A DNA stretch of 9,365 nt. Source: Rhodoferax sp. (GTDB lineage: Bacteria; Pseudomonadota; Gammaproteobacteria; Burkholderiales; Burkholderiaceae_C). The position numbers were made by a program, and so were the translations under genes. Positions 1-5,191 of the stretch are shown one piece after another. The notes under the pieces are model-generated. The model searched no databases. It saw only the letters and a list, made by a program, of their open reading frames with translations, and had not been told where the DNA came from. The stretch lies in assembly GCA_029946045.1 (NCBI GenBank), contig JAQSDS010000006.1, forward strand, positions 1-9,365, in the 5' to 3' direction. Within the stretch, counting starts at the first letter, position 1. The number at the start of each line of letters is the position of its first letter.

Positions 1-185
1 TTCCTTAGGCGGAGATATTCCGTGGCTCTGTCAGTCAGCTCATGTTCAACGATCATCAAATCCAGATCGGAACCGTCGTCGGCATCTCCCCTGGCGTAGG
101 AACCAAACAAAATAACCTTGGCAGGATGGCCTGCCCGTGCAACCAGGCGGCGTGTGGTTTGGGCGATATGTTCCGGACTCAACAT
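1..185 (-). CDS. Minimal nucleotidyltransferase (MNT family), 3' end beyond the window
   Basis: The 61 visible codons contain the signature of the DNA polymerase beta-type nucleotidyltransferase fold: a GSYARG motif at residues 28-33, followed by SDLDL at 39-43, whose two aspartates would bind the metal ions. This is the layout of small MNT proteins, which are normally about 100 residues long and often paired with a HEPN-domain partner as a toxin-antitoxin module (AMPylation or similar nucleotide transfer is known for some pairs). The ATG at 183-185 is well supported by an AAGGAG ribosome binding site six bases upstream, so this gene has its own translation signal although it follows the exporter permease on the same strand with a gap of about 65 bases. 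The stop codon and any HEPN partner lie outside the window. The family assignment is firm; the exact substrate and the TA role are inferred. Confidence 0.85.
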   Translation of the reverse strand, partial: MLSPEHIAQTTRRLVARAGHPAKVILFGSYARGDADDGSDLDLMIVEHELTDRATEYLRLR

Positions 186-228
186 CACCTACTCCTTTTC
201 AGCGTACGCGGCCAAAATTTCTGCCACA

Positions 229-249
229 GTAAAGATATTGGCACTTTAC
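229..249. repeat. Short inverted repeat between permease and MNT gene
   Basis: GTAAAG and CTTTAC form a perfect 6-base inverted repeat separated by 9 bases, just downstream of the permease stop and upstream of the MNT ribosome binding site. It has no following T-run on the minus strand, so it does not look like an intrinsic terminator. It could be an operator or simply chance in an AT-rich gap. Confidence 0.25.
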
Positions 250-250
250 A

Positions 251-1087
251 TCAGAGCACATCGGCAAACTCCTCACGGCTGTGTTGAAAGAATGCATAAC
301 CCATCATCGCGCCACCCAGGCACAAGACCAAGGTGATGCCCCACGCACCCCAGGCAATGGGCTGGCCGGTGACTGCGGCACGGCTGGCTTCGATCACCGC
401 ACTCAGCGGGTTGTAGTGATAGACCGGCTGTAATGCCGCTGGCACGGCGCTCACCGGGTAAAACACGGGTGACATAAACATCAGCATTTGCACGAACATC
501 GGCACAATCTGGGTCATGTCCTTGATAAACACGCCCCACGCCGCCACAAACCACGACAGCCCCAGGCCCAGCAACAAGGCCGGCAGCAGCAGCAGCGGGA
601 AAAGCACCACCTGGCCATGCAGCTTGCCTATAACTGCCAGTGCAACCAGCAAAATCAAAAAGTTAAAGGTGCCATGCACCAGTGCCGCGCCCAGCGGCAC
701 CACCGGTAATATATGCAATGGGAAGATGATTTTTTTGACATAGCTGGGGTAGCCGCGCACGGCAGCGGGCGCCCGCGCTACCGTCTCGGCAAAGATGTTG
801 AAAGTGATCAGCCCGCTGTAGAGCAGCAGCCAAAAGGGCATGTTGCTACCCTGCTGCGGCCAGCGCGCCTGAAAAATCTGACCAAACACAAAAGCAAAAA
901 TCACCAGCATGAAAAGCGGGCTGAGAAATATCCAGGCGACGCCAAACATAGCGCCCCGGTAACGCAGCAACACATCGCGTTTGATTAATTGACCCAGCAG
1001 GTAGCGGTGCTGCCACACGTCTGCCCAGATGCGCAGGGGGTCCAAAACAATGGTGCTCATGCTTGTGTGAGTCGTTACAGTCGCCAT
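251..1087 (-). CDS. ABC-2 type polysaccharide exporter permease (Wzm/KpsM-like)
   Basis: This is an integral inner-membrane protein of up to 278 residues with about six hydrophobic segments. An amphipathic N-terminal stretch with the RDVLLRYRGAMFG motif precedes the first membrane helix, as in ABC-2 permeases that export O-antigen, capsule or teichoic-acid-like polymers. Such permeases work as dimers with a separate ATP-binding subunit (Wzt/KpsT). The length is close to the usual 260-280. The gene starts inside the end of the nucleotide-sugar dehydrogenase gene, which fits a joint role in making and exporting a surface glycan. Two ATG starts are possible: position 1087 (overlaps the upstream gene by 13 bases) or 1060 (residue 10, after the upstream stop). 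Neither has a clear Shine-Dalgarno, so the start is open. No ATPase subunit is found downstream; an MNT gene follows instead. The exported polymer cannot be told from this gene. Confidence 0.9.
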   Translation of the reverse strand: MATVTTHTSMSTIVLDPLRIWADVWQHRYLLGQLIKRDVLLRYRGAMFGVAWIFLSPLFMLVIFAFVFGQIFQARWPQQGSNMPFWLLLYSGLITFNIFAETVARAPAAVRGYPSYVKKIIFPLHILPVVPLGAALVHGTFNFLILLVALAVIGKLHGQVVLFPLLLLPALLLGLGLSWFVAAWGVFIKDMTQIVPMFVQMLMFMSPVFYPVSAVPAALQPVYHYNPLSAVIEASRAAVTGQPIAWGAWGITLVLCLGGAMMGYAFFQHSREEFADVL

Positions 1088-2355
1088 ACCGACATGCCCG
1101 CAGCGCTTAGCCCGGCGGCATCAAACTGCGACTTCACATCCATAAAGCACCCGCCAGCCTCTACTTTTGCTTCGTAGGCCGAGCCTGGTTTTAATATCAA
1201 TGCCTGGTGCGCCACCGCCACCACAATGGCGTCTGCCTTTGGCAAGGCGTCCCACGCGATAAGTTCAATGCCATATTCCTGGCGCGCCTCATCCGCATCG
1301 GCCACCGGGTCGTGCACAAAAACTTGCACGCCATAGGCGCGCAGTTCGGTAATCAAGTCTGCCACCTTGGAGTTACGCAGGTCGGGCACGTTTTCTTTGA
1401 ATGTAATGCCCAGCACATTCACCTTGGCGCCCTTGACGTGGCTGCCCGCCTGGATCATCTGTTTGATGGTTTGCTCGGCAATGTATTTGCCCATGCTGTC
1501 GTTGATGCGCCGCCCGGCCAGAATCACCTGCGGGTGGTAGCCCAGCATTTCGGCCTTGTAGGTCAGGTAATACGGGTCTACGCCAATGCAGTGCCCACCG
1601 ACCAGCCCGGGGCGAAACGGCAAAAAGTTCCATTTGGTGCCAGCCGCTTCCAGCACTTCAGTGGTGTCGAGCCCCATCATGTTGAAGATGACGGCCAGCT
1701 CGTTCATCAGCGCAATGTTCAGGTCGCGCTGGGTGTTCTCAATCACCTTGGCGGCTTCGGCCACTTTGATGGATGACACGCGGTGCACGCCCGCTGTAAC
1801 CACTTTTTCATACAGTGCTGCCACACGCGTCAGCGTGCTGGGGCAGTCGCCGGCCACCACTTTGACGGTGTTGACCAGCGTGTGCTGCTGGTCCCCGGGG
1901 TTGATGCGTTCGGGGGAGTAGGCCACGCTAAAGTCGCGCTGCCATTTGAAGCCAGAGGTTCGCTCCAGCACCGGAATACAGACTTCTTCGGTTGCGCCGG
2001 GGTAAACCGTGGACTCGTAAATCACCGTGGCACCCGGTTTGAGGTGTGCGCCCACGCATTCACTCGCGCTAATTAGCGGTAATAAATCTGGCTTTCTTGC
2101 GCTGTCTAGCGGGGTGGGGACCGCGATGATGATGAAGTCTGCTTGGGCCAGTTCAGCCGGGTCTGTAGTGAATTTAAGGTTGACGGCAGCGCCTAACTCC
2201 GGCCCGGAGATTGTGCCGCTTGGGTCGTTATGCTGCTGAAAGTTGGCTATTTTGGTTTGGGACAGGTCATAGCCCAGGGTCGGCATCAGCTTGCCAAAGG
2301 CCACGGCCAGCGGCAACCCCACATAGCCAAGTCCGACGACGGCGATCATTTCCAT
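1075..2355 (-). CDS. tviB: Nucleotide-sugar 6-dehydrogenase, TviB/WbpO type (UDP-HexNAc dehydrogenase)
   Basis: The protein belongs to the UDP-glucose/GDP-mannose dehydrogenase superfamily, which oxidises C6 of a nucleotide sugar to a uronic acid with two NAD+. The N-terminal Rossmann motif GLGYVG is at residues 8-13 of the chosen start. The central dimerisation part contains VAEAAKVIENTQRD. The GGHCIGVDPYY motif carries the catalytic cysteine near residue 256, and the C-terminal UDP-binding domain contains GITFKENVPDLRNSK. The GGHCIGVDPYYLTYKAE run followed by GRRINDSMG is characteristic of the TviB/WbpO branch, which acts on UDP-GlcNAc or UDP-GalNAc, rather than of Ugd. Length (about 426 residues) is normal. 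A TTG lies three codons upstream (2364) and another ATG two codons downstream (2349). None has a convincing ribosome binding site, so the ATG at 2355 is a compromise. The gene overlaps the exporter permease. The family is certain; the substrate is inferred. Confidence 0.92.
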   Translation of the reverse strand: MEMIAVVGLGYVGLPLAVAFGKLMPTLGYDLSQTKIANFQQHNDPSGTISGPELGAAVNLKFTTDPAELAQADFIIIAVPTPLDSARKPDLLPLISASECVGAHLKPGATVIYESTVYPGATEEVCIPVLERTSGFKWQRDFSVAYSPERINPGDQQHTLVNTVKVVAGDCPSTLTRVAALYEKVVTAGVHRVSSIKVAEAAKVIENTQRDLNIALMNELAVIFNMMGLDTTEVLEAAGTKWNFLPFRPGLVGGHCIGVDPYYLTYKAEMLGYHPQVILAGRRINDSMGKYIAEQTIKQMIQAGSHVKGAKVNVLGITFKENVPDLRNSKVADLITELRAYGVQVFVHDPVADADEARQEYGIELIAWDALPKADAIVVAVAHQALILKPGSAYEAKVEAGGCFMDVKSQFDAAGLSAAGMSVWRL

Positions 2356-2424
2356 AAAGTGCAATGTTGATACATGCGGCGGGTTGTGTCTGTGGGGTGT
2401 TGATGAGCGCTGAATCTTACACGC

Positions 2425-2457
2425 TTCACCGGTTCCGCCTCAATCACGCCGTCGGCC
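2425..2457 (-). repeat. Copy C: shortened remnant of the ruvC 3' end
   Basis: This 33-base stretch matches the last codons of ruvC. A block of 17 bases (2441-2457) is identical to 3259-3275 in copy B, including the two positions where copy B differs from the copy attached to ruvC. A second block around the ruvC stop codon (2425-2439) matches with one or two changes. The 26 bases between the blocks are missing. In copy B they lie between two GGGGCGG direct repeats, so slippage deletion explains the gap. The match ends at the position of the ruvC stop codon, as in the other copies. Being short, it is weaker than copy B, but its position just beyond the toxin-antitoxin pair supports it. Confidence 0.65.
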
Positions 2458-2482
2458 CAATCAGCACGGTGCAGACCTTGCC

Positions 2483-2734
2483 TCAATGCCCGACTTCATC
2501 GCCCGCACGCGGGGCTTCTCCGCTGGCGCGCTGCATGATTTGATCGAACGCGTCCAGATTGGCGCGCGCGCTGCGTTCGGCAAAGTAGGTTTCGGCACGC
2601 ATCATGGCAAGCTTTTCGGCGACTGCAATGCTGACAAACTGGTTGATGCTGGTGCCGTCGCGCTTGCTCATAAGCTCCACGCCTGCGCGAATGGAGCGCG
2701 GCAGGCGCAGCGGATAGGTGGTGAGGTCACTCAT
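2483..2734 (-). CDS. Ribbon-helix-helix antitoxin (HicB-family type), partner of the PIN toxin
   Basis: This 83-residue protein starts with a short beta-strand (YPLRLPRSI, residues 7-15), then helix A, a GTSINQF turn and helix B ending near AVAEKL. This is the ribbon-helix-helix DNA-binding fold seen in HicB-type antitoxins and orphan repressors. The polar C-terminal tail (about residues 45-83) would be the part that wraps and blocks the toxin. The ATG at 2732-2734 overlaps the toxin stop codon as ATGA and is preceded by AAGGAG (complement of 2741-2746) six bases upstream, inside the toxin gene. The pair is therefore translationally coupled while the antitoxin keeps a strong site of its own. 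The protein probably binds the promoter of the pair together with the toxin. Family is clear from fold; target and DNA site are inferred. Confidence 0.82.
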   Translation of the reverse strand: MSDLTTYPLRLPRSIRAGVELMSKRDGTSINQFVSIAVAEKLAMMRAETYFAERSARANLDAFDQIMQRASGEAPRAGDEVGH

Positions 2735-3150
2735 TTCAAACTCCTTAAAAACTGGCCGGGTGACTCCAGGCGCAGATTAAACAAACGGGCAGCGCTGGCA
2801 AAATGCCGCAGATTGAAGCTCACCAGCGCCGTTGCTTGCGCATTGACGGCGGCCTCTAGAACCATCTCGTCAGCGGGATCCCTCAATTGGGGCCGCCACA
2901 AATAATGCACTTCAACGGGTTTGACAAAACTGGCCAAGGCATCCAAAAAAATAGTCACTTGTTCAGCGCTCAAGCCTGATGCCGCCACATGCGCAGGACG
3001 TGTGCACACGGCTTCGTATTCCATGAACAGGCTCACGCTGGCGGCTAATGCTATTTCTGTACGCCGCCCCATACGAATCAAAGCAGCCGATGCACCTGTT
3101 GGACTTCGCATTGCCGCGACGACTATGTCCGTATCCAAAACAATGATCAT
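2731..3150 (-). CDS. PIN-domain toxin (COG1569-type putative ribonuclease)
   Basis: This 139-residue protein fits the PIN-domain family annotated as the toxin component of a putative toxin-antitoxin system. The first strand holds LDTDIVV with acidic residues D6 and D8. LFMEYEAV supplies E44, and RDPADEMVLEAA supplies D91 and D94. The end has LVSFNLRHF, where N113 stands in place of the fourth acidic residue; an Asn here (TFN) is common in COG1569 proteins. These residues would bind metal for RNA cleavage, probably of tRNA or mRNA as in VapC, though the substrate is unknown for this branch. The ATG at 3148-3150 is the natural start because the first strand begins at once; no clear Shine-Dalgarno precedes it. 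A 12-base palindrome lies 11 bases upstream. The toxin is encoded before its antitoxin, the reverse of the common order. Confidence 0.85.
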   Translation of the reverse strand: MIIVLDTDIVVAAMRSPTGASAALIRMGRRTEIALAASVSLFMEYEAVCTRPAHVAASGLSAEQVTIFLDALASFVKPVEVHYLWRPQLRDPADEMVLEAAVNAQATALVSFNLRHFASAARLFNLRLESPGQFLRSLK

Positions 3151-3161
3151 GCACGAATGGT

Positions 3162-3173
3162 ATCACTAGTGAT
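3162..3173. promoter_or_regulatory. Candidate operator: 12-base perfect palindrome upstream of the toxin-antitoxin pair
   Basis: ATCACTAGTGAT reads the same on both strands and ends 11 bases before the toxin start codon. Ribbon-helix-helix antitoxins usually repress their own operon through short palindromes near the start, so this is a good candidate operator. No convincing -35/-10 pair was recognised around it. Confidence 0.45.
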
Positions 3174-3217
3174 GAAGTTTTGGACTTTTGGCAAAAGCTA
3201 AGTGAAAGCGCGCCCTT

Positions 3218-3340
3218 TCACCGGCTCCGCCCCGCCTTGTATTTCCCCTTGCCCGCCCCAATCACGCCGTCGGCCAGCGCCAGCCGGGCCATGGCTTTGT
3301 GGGCGTGGGCGTGGGCGTGGGTGATGGCCAGGCCCAGGGC
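3218..3340 (-). repeat. Copy B: detached duplicate of the ruvC 3' end (last 40 codons plus stop)
   Basis: Read on the minus strand in the ruvC frame, this encodes the last 40 RuvC residues (starting [12 protein letters not shown] and ending GRSR) followed by TGA, with no start or gene body. It aligns with 4647-4763 with three substitutions, all synonymous in the ruvC frame, and one extra GTGGGC hexamer that adds one His-Ala pair. Homology stops sharply at both ends: at the stop codon on the left and at 3340 on the right, where the upstream sequence of the ATPase gene begins. It is non-coding in its present place but behaves like a boundary sequence between two accessory modules. Confidence 0.9.
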
Positions 3341-3408
3341 CTTGGTGGATGGTGTTTTAATGAGAAAGTTCGGACTAAGGCTCCGAGATTTCGAGGTATC
3401 ATGTTCTG

Positions 3409-4566
3409 ATGATTCATCGTGACAAGCATCTCAAGCAAATAGCACTCAGCCTCCAGCAGTTTCCTGTGGTGGCGCTGCTGGGGCCGCGCCAAGTGGGTAA
3501 AACCACATTGGCTCGTCAGCTGGCAGCCCAGTGGGCGGGGCCAACGCATCACTTTGATCTGGAAGATCCTGACGATCAGGCGCGTTTGAGCGACCCCGCA
3601 TTTGTCTTGCGTGGGCTGACCGGGTTGGTCGTGCTCGATGAGGTCCAGACCATGCCGGGCCTGTTCCCGCTTCTGCGCGTGCTGGCCGACAGGGTGGATG
3701 CGCCGGCGCGCTTTCTCATATTGGGCAGTGCGGCACCTGAACTCTTGCGCAACACGTCAGAGAGCTTGGCTGGACGGGTGACATTTCATGAACTTGACGG
3801 CCTAGGTCTTGATGAACTGGCACCAGATCAAATGGACCAGCGCTGGTTGCGCGGTGGCTTTCCTCGTGCTTTTCTGGCGGACAACATGACCGCCAGCCGC
3901 GTCTGGCGGGAGTCTTTTATTCGCACTTATCTGGAGCGGGACTTGCCCCAACTGGGCATTAACTTGCCTGCCCTGACATTGCGCCGGTTCTGGACCATGC
4001 TGGGTCACTACCATGCGCAAACGTGGAACGGCAGCGAACTGGCGCGAGCCCTCGGCGTCAGCGACAAAACGGTCTCTCGCTATCTGGATATTCTGGAGGG
4101 TACCTTCATGACATGGCGGCTGCGGCCATGGCATACCAACCAGGGCAAACGCGAGGTCAAGGCCCCCAAGGTTTACCTGTCAGATACGGGGTTGCTGCAC
4201 AGTTTGCTCGGTATCGCGGAGCAGCATGATCTGTTGGCGCACCCGAAATGCGGGGCCTCCTGGGAGGGGTTTGCGTTACGCGAAATCATTCATCACACCG
4301 GCGCCGGGCGTGATGAGGCGTATTTTTGGGGGCTTCATTCAGGGGCAGAACTGGATTTGATGACCACGCATAACGGGCGCCGCCTGGGGTTTGAAGTCAA
4401 GCTGACCCGCTCTCCCAAGGTGACACCGTCGATGCGTGCGGCGCAAGACGCCTTGGAGCTTGAGCATCTTTATGTGGTGTGCCACGCAGCGGGTGCAGCC
4501 CAAGCCTGGCCTTTGGCGCAGGGAATCAGCGCGCTACCGTTGCAGGCGCTTGGCAGCTTGGTCTAG
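3409..4566 (+). CDS. AAA_14/DUF4143 ATPase (COG1373 family)
   Basis: This 385-residue protein has the full layout of the COG1373 family. The P-loop GPRQVGKT is at residues 25-32, and Walker B LVVLDE at 73-78 is followed by the typical VQ. A sensor-like FLILGSA (102-108) is followed by SESLAGRV, then the DUF4143 part from about residue 165 (TYLERDLPQLG) with a winged-helix-like section (ELARALGVSDKTVSRYLDIL). The C-terminal end has ELDL at about 314-317 and FEVK at about 328-331, the acidic-ExK pattern of the PD-(D/E)XK nuclease fold. The family is widespread and mobile, and its function is not established; defence, toxin-like or DNA-processing roles have been suggested. The ATG at 3409 fits the family N-terminus but lacks a close ribosome binding site. 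It lies alone on the plus strand, between two copies of the ruvC 3' end, and converges on ruvC. Confidence 0.93.
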   Translation: MIHRDKHLKQIALSLQQFPVVALLGPRQVGKTTLARQLAAQWAGPTHHFDLEDPDDQARLSDPAFVLRGLTGLVVLDEVQTMPGLFPLLRVLADRVDAPARFLILGSAAPELLRNTSESLAGRVTFHELDGLGLDELAPDQMDQRWLRGGFPRAFLADNMTASRVWRESFIRTYLERDLPQLGINLPALTLRRFWTMLGHYHAQTWNGSELARALGVSDKTVSRYLDILEGTFMTWRLRPWHTNQGKREVKAPKVYLSDTGLLHSLLGIAEQHDLLAHPKCGASWEGFALREIIHHTGAGRDEAYFWGLHSGAELDLMTTHNGRRLGFEVKLTRSPKVTPSMRAAQDALELEHLYVVCHAAGAAQAWPLAQGISALPLQALGSLV

Positions 4567-4567
4567 C

Positions 4568-4596
4568 AAAAAAACTGCCAACCATCTGGCCAGCAG
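4568..4596 (-). terminator. Candidate intrinsic terminator of the ruvC operon
   Basis: On the minus strand, a 9-base stem (4588-4596 pairing with 4575-4583, three of the pairs being G-U) closes a 4-base loop and is followed at once by seven T residues (complement of 4568-4574). It lies downstream of ruvC and directly against the stop codon of the convergent ATPase gene, where a terminator is expected. The wobble pairs make the stem moderate in strength. Confidence 0.5.
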
Positions 4597-4646
4597 ATCA
4601 TCCCGGTGAATGTGGGTGACTATGACGCGGTTGACTGATGATAGGG

Positions 4647-4763
4647 TCACCGGCTCCGCCCCGCCTTGTATTTCCCCTTGCCCGCGCCAATCACACCATC
4701 GGCCAGCGCCAGCCGGGCCATGGCTTTGTGGGCGTGGGCGTGGGTGATGGCCAGGCCCAGGGC
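4647..4763 (-). repeat. Copy A: ruvC 3' end still attached to the gene
   Basis: This is the segment of ruvC shared with copy B, covering the codons from ALGLAITH to the stop at 4647-4649. It has three GTGGG(C/T) hexamer units where copy B has four. Left of the stop codon the sequence is unrelated to that of copies B and C, so the repeat ends at the end of the gene. Confidence 0.9.
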
Positions 4764-5191
4764 GTCGGCGGCGTCGGGGCCGGGCAGGCTGGGCAGCTTG
4801 AGCGTTTGACCATTTCCTGAATCTGGTCCTTGCTGGCGCGGCCCCAGCCCACCACGGCCTGTTTCATTTGCAGCGCGGTGTATTGCGACACCGGCAGGTC
4901 GAGCGACACCAGCGCGGTGATGGCGGCGCCGCGGGCCTGGCCCAACAGCAGGGTGGATTGCGGGTTGACGTTGACAAACACAATTTCGATGGACGAGGCG
5001 TCGGGCTGGTAGCGCGCCACCACTTCCCTGATGCCGTCAAACAGCACCTTGAGCCGCTCGGGCAGCAGATCTTTGTCGAGGTGGGTGGTGGTGATGGTGC
5101 CGCTGGCCACGTAGCTTAGTTCGGACCCGTCCACGTCCACCACGCCAAAACCGGTGGTGCGCAGGCCGGGGTCGATGCCGAGGATTCTCAT
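4647..5191 (-). pseudogene. ruvC: Holliday junction endonuclease RuvC, frameshifted near codon 130
   Basis: RuvC cuts Holliday junctions brought to it by RuvAB during recombinational repair. The N-terminus MRILGIDPG (catalytic D7), the second acidic residue E69 in [20 protein letters not shown] and [27 protein letters not shown] are all typical. After R130 the frame is wrong and ends at 4691, giving a 166-residue product. In the next frame the normal C-terminus continues as [20 protein letters not shown] and ends with GKYKAGRSR and TGA at 4647. Compared with the usual MVxRLLxLP, about four bases are missing near 4800. The broken product loses the C-terminal catalytic aspartates of DAADAL, so it should be inactive unless the shift is a sequencing error. 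The ATG at 5191 overlaps the cdsA-like stop as ATGA, which fixes the start. Upstream in-frame codons (to 5242) lie inside that gene and are not needed. Confidence 0.85.

Noticed and set aside
3299..3322. GTGGGC repeats as a CRISPR-like array
   Set aside because: Units are 6 bases with no spacers and encode His-Ala pairs in the ruvC frame.
3262..3552. Minus-strand open frame crossing copy B of the ruvC end and the start of the ATPase gene
   Set aside because: It reads the repeat in the wrong frame, giving a Pro/Thr/Trp-rich stretch, and overlaps the ATPase gene; no family resemblance.
4567..4638. 23 sense codons in frame after the ATPase TAG stop, as a readthrough extension
   Set aside because: The ATPase already has the full family length and the extension shows no domain; the stretch overlaps the likely minus-strand terminator.
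2425..4763. Insertion sequence or composite transposon carrying the toxin-antitoxin pair and the ATPase
   Set aside because: No transposase, no terminal inverted repeats and no short target duplication were found; the only flanking repeats are ruvC ends in direct orientation.
4797..4807. Programmed -1 frameshift in ruvC
   Set aside because: A -1 slip would restore the frame, but there is no slippery heptamer at the site, and the family comparison points to four missing bases, which fits a deletion or sequence error better.
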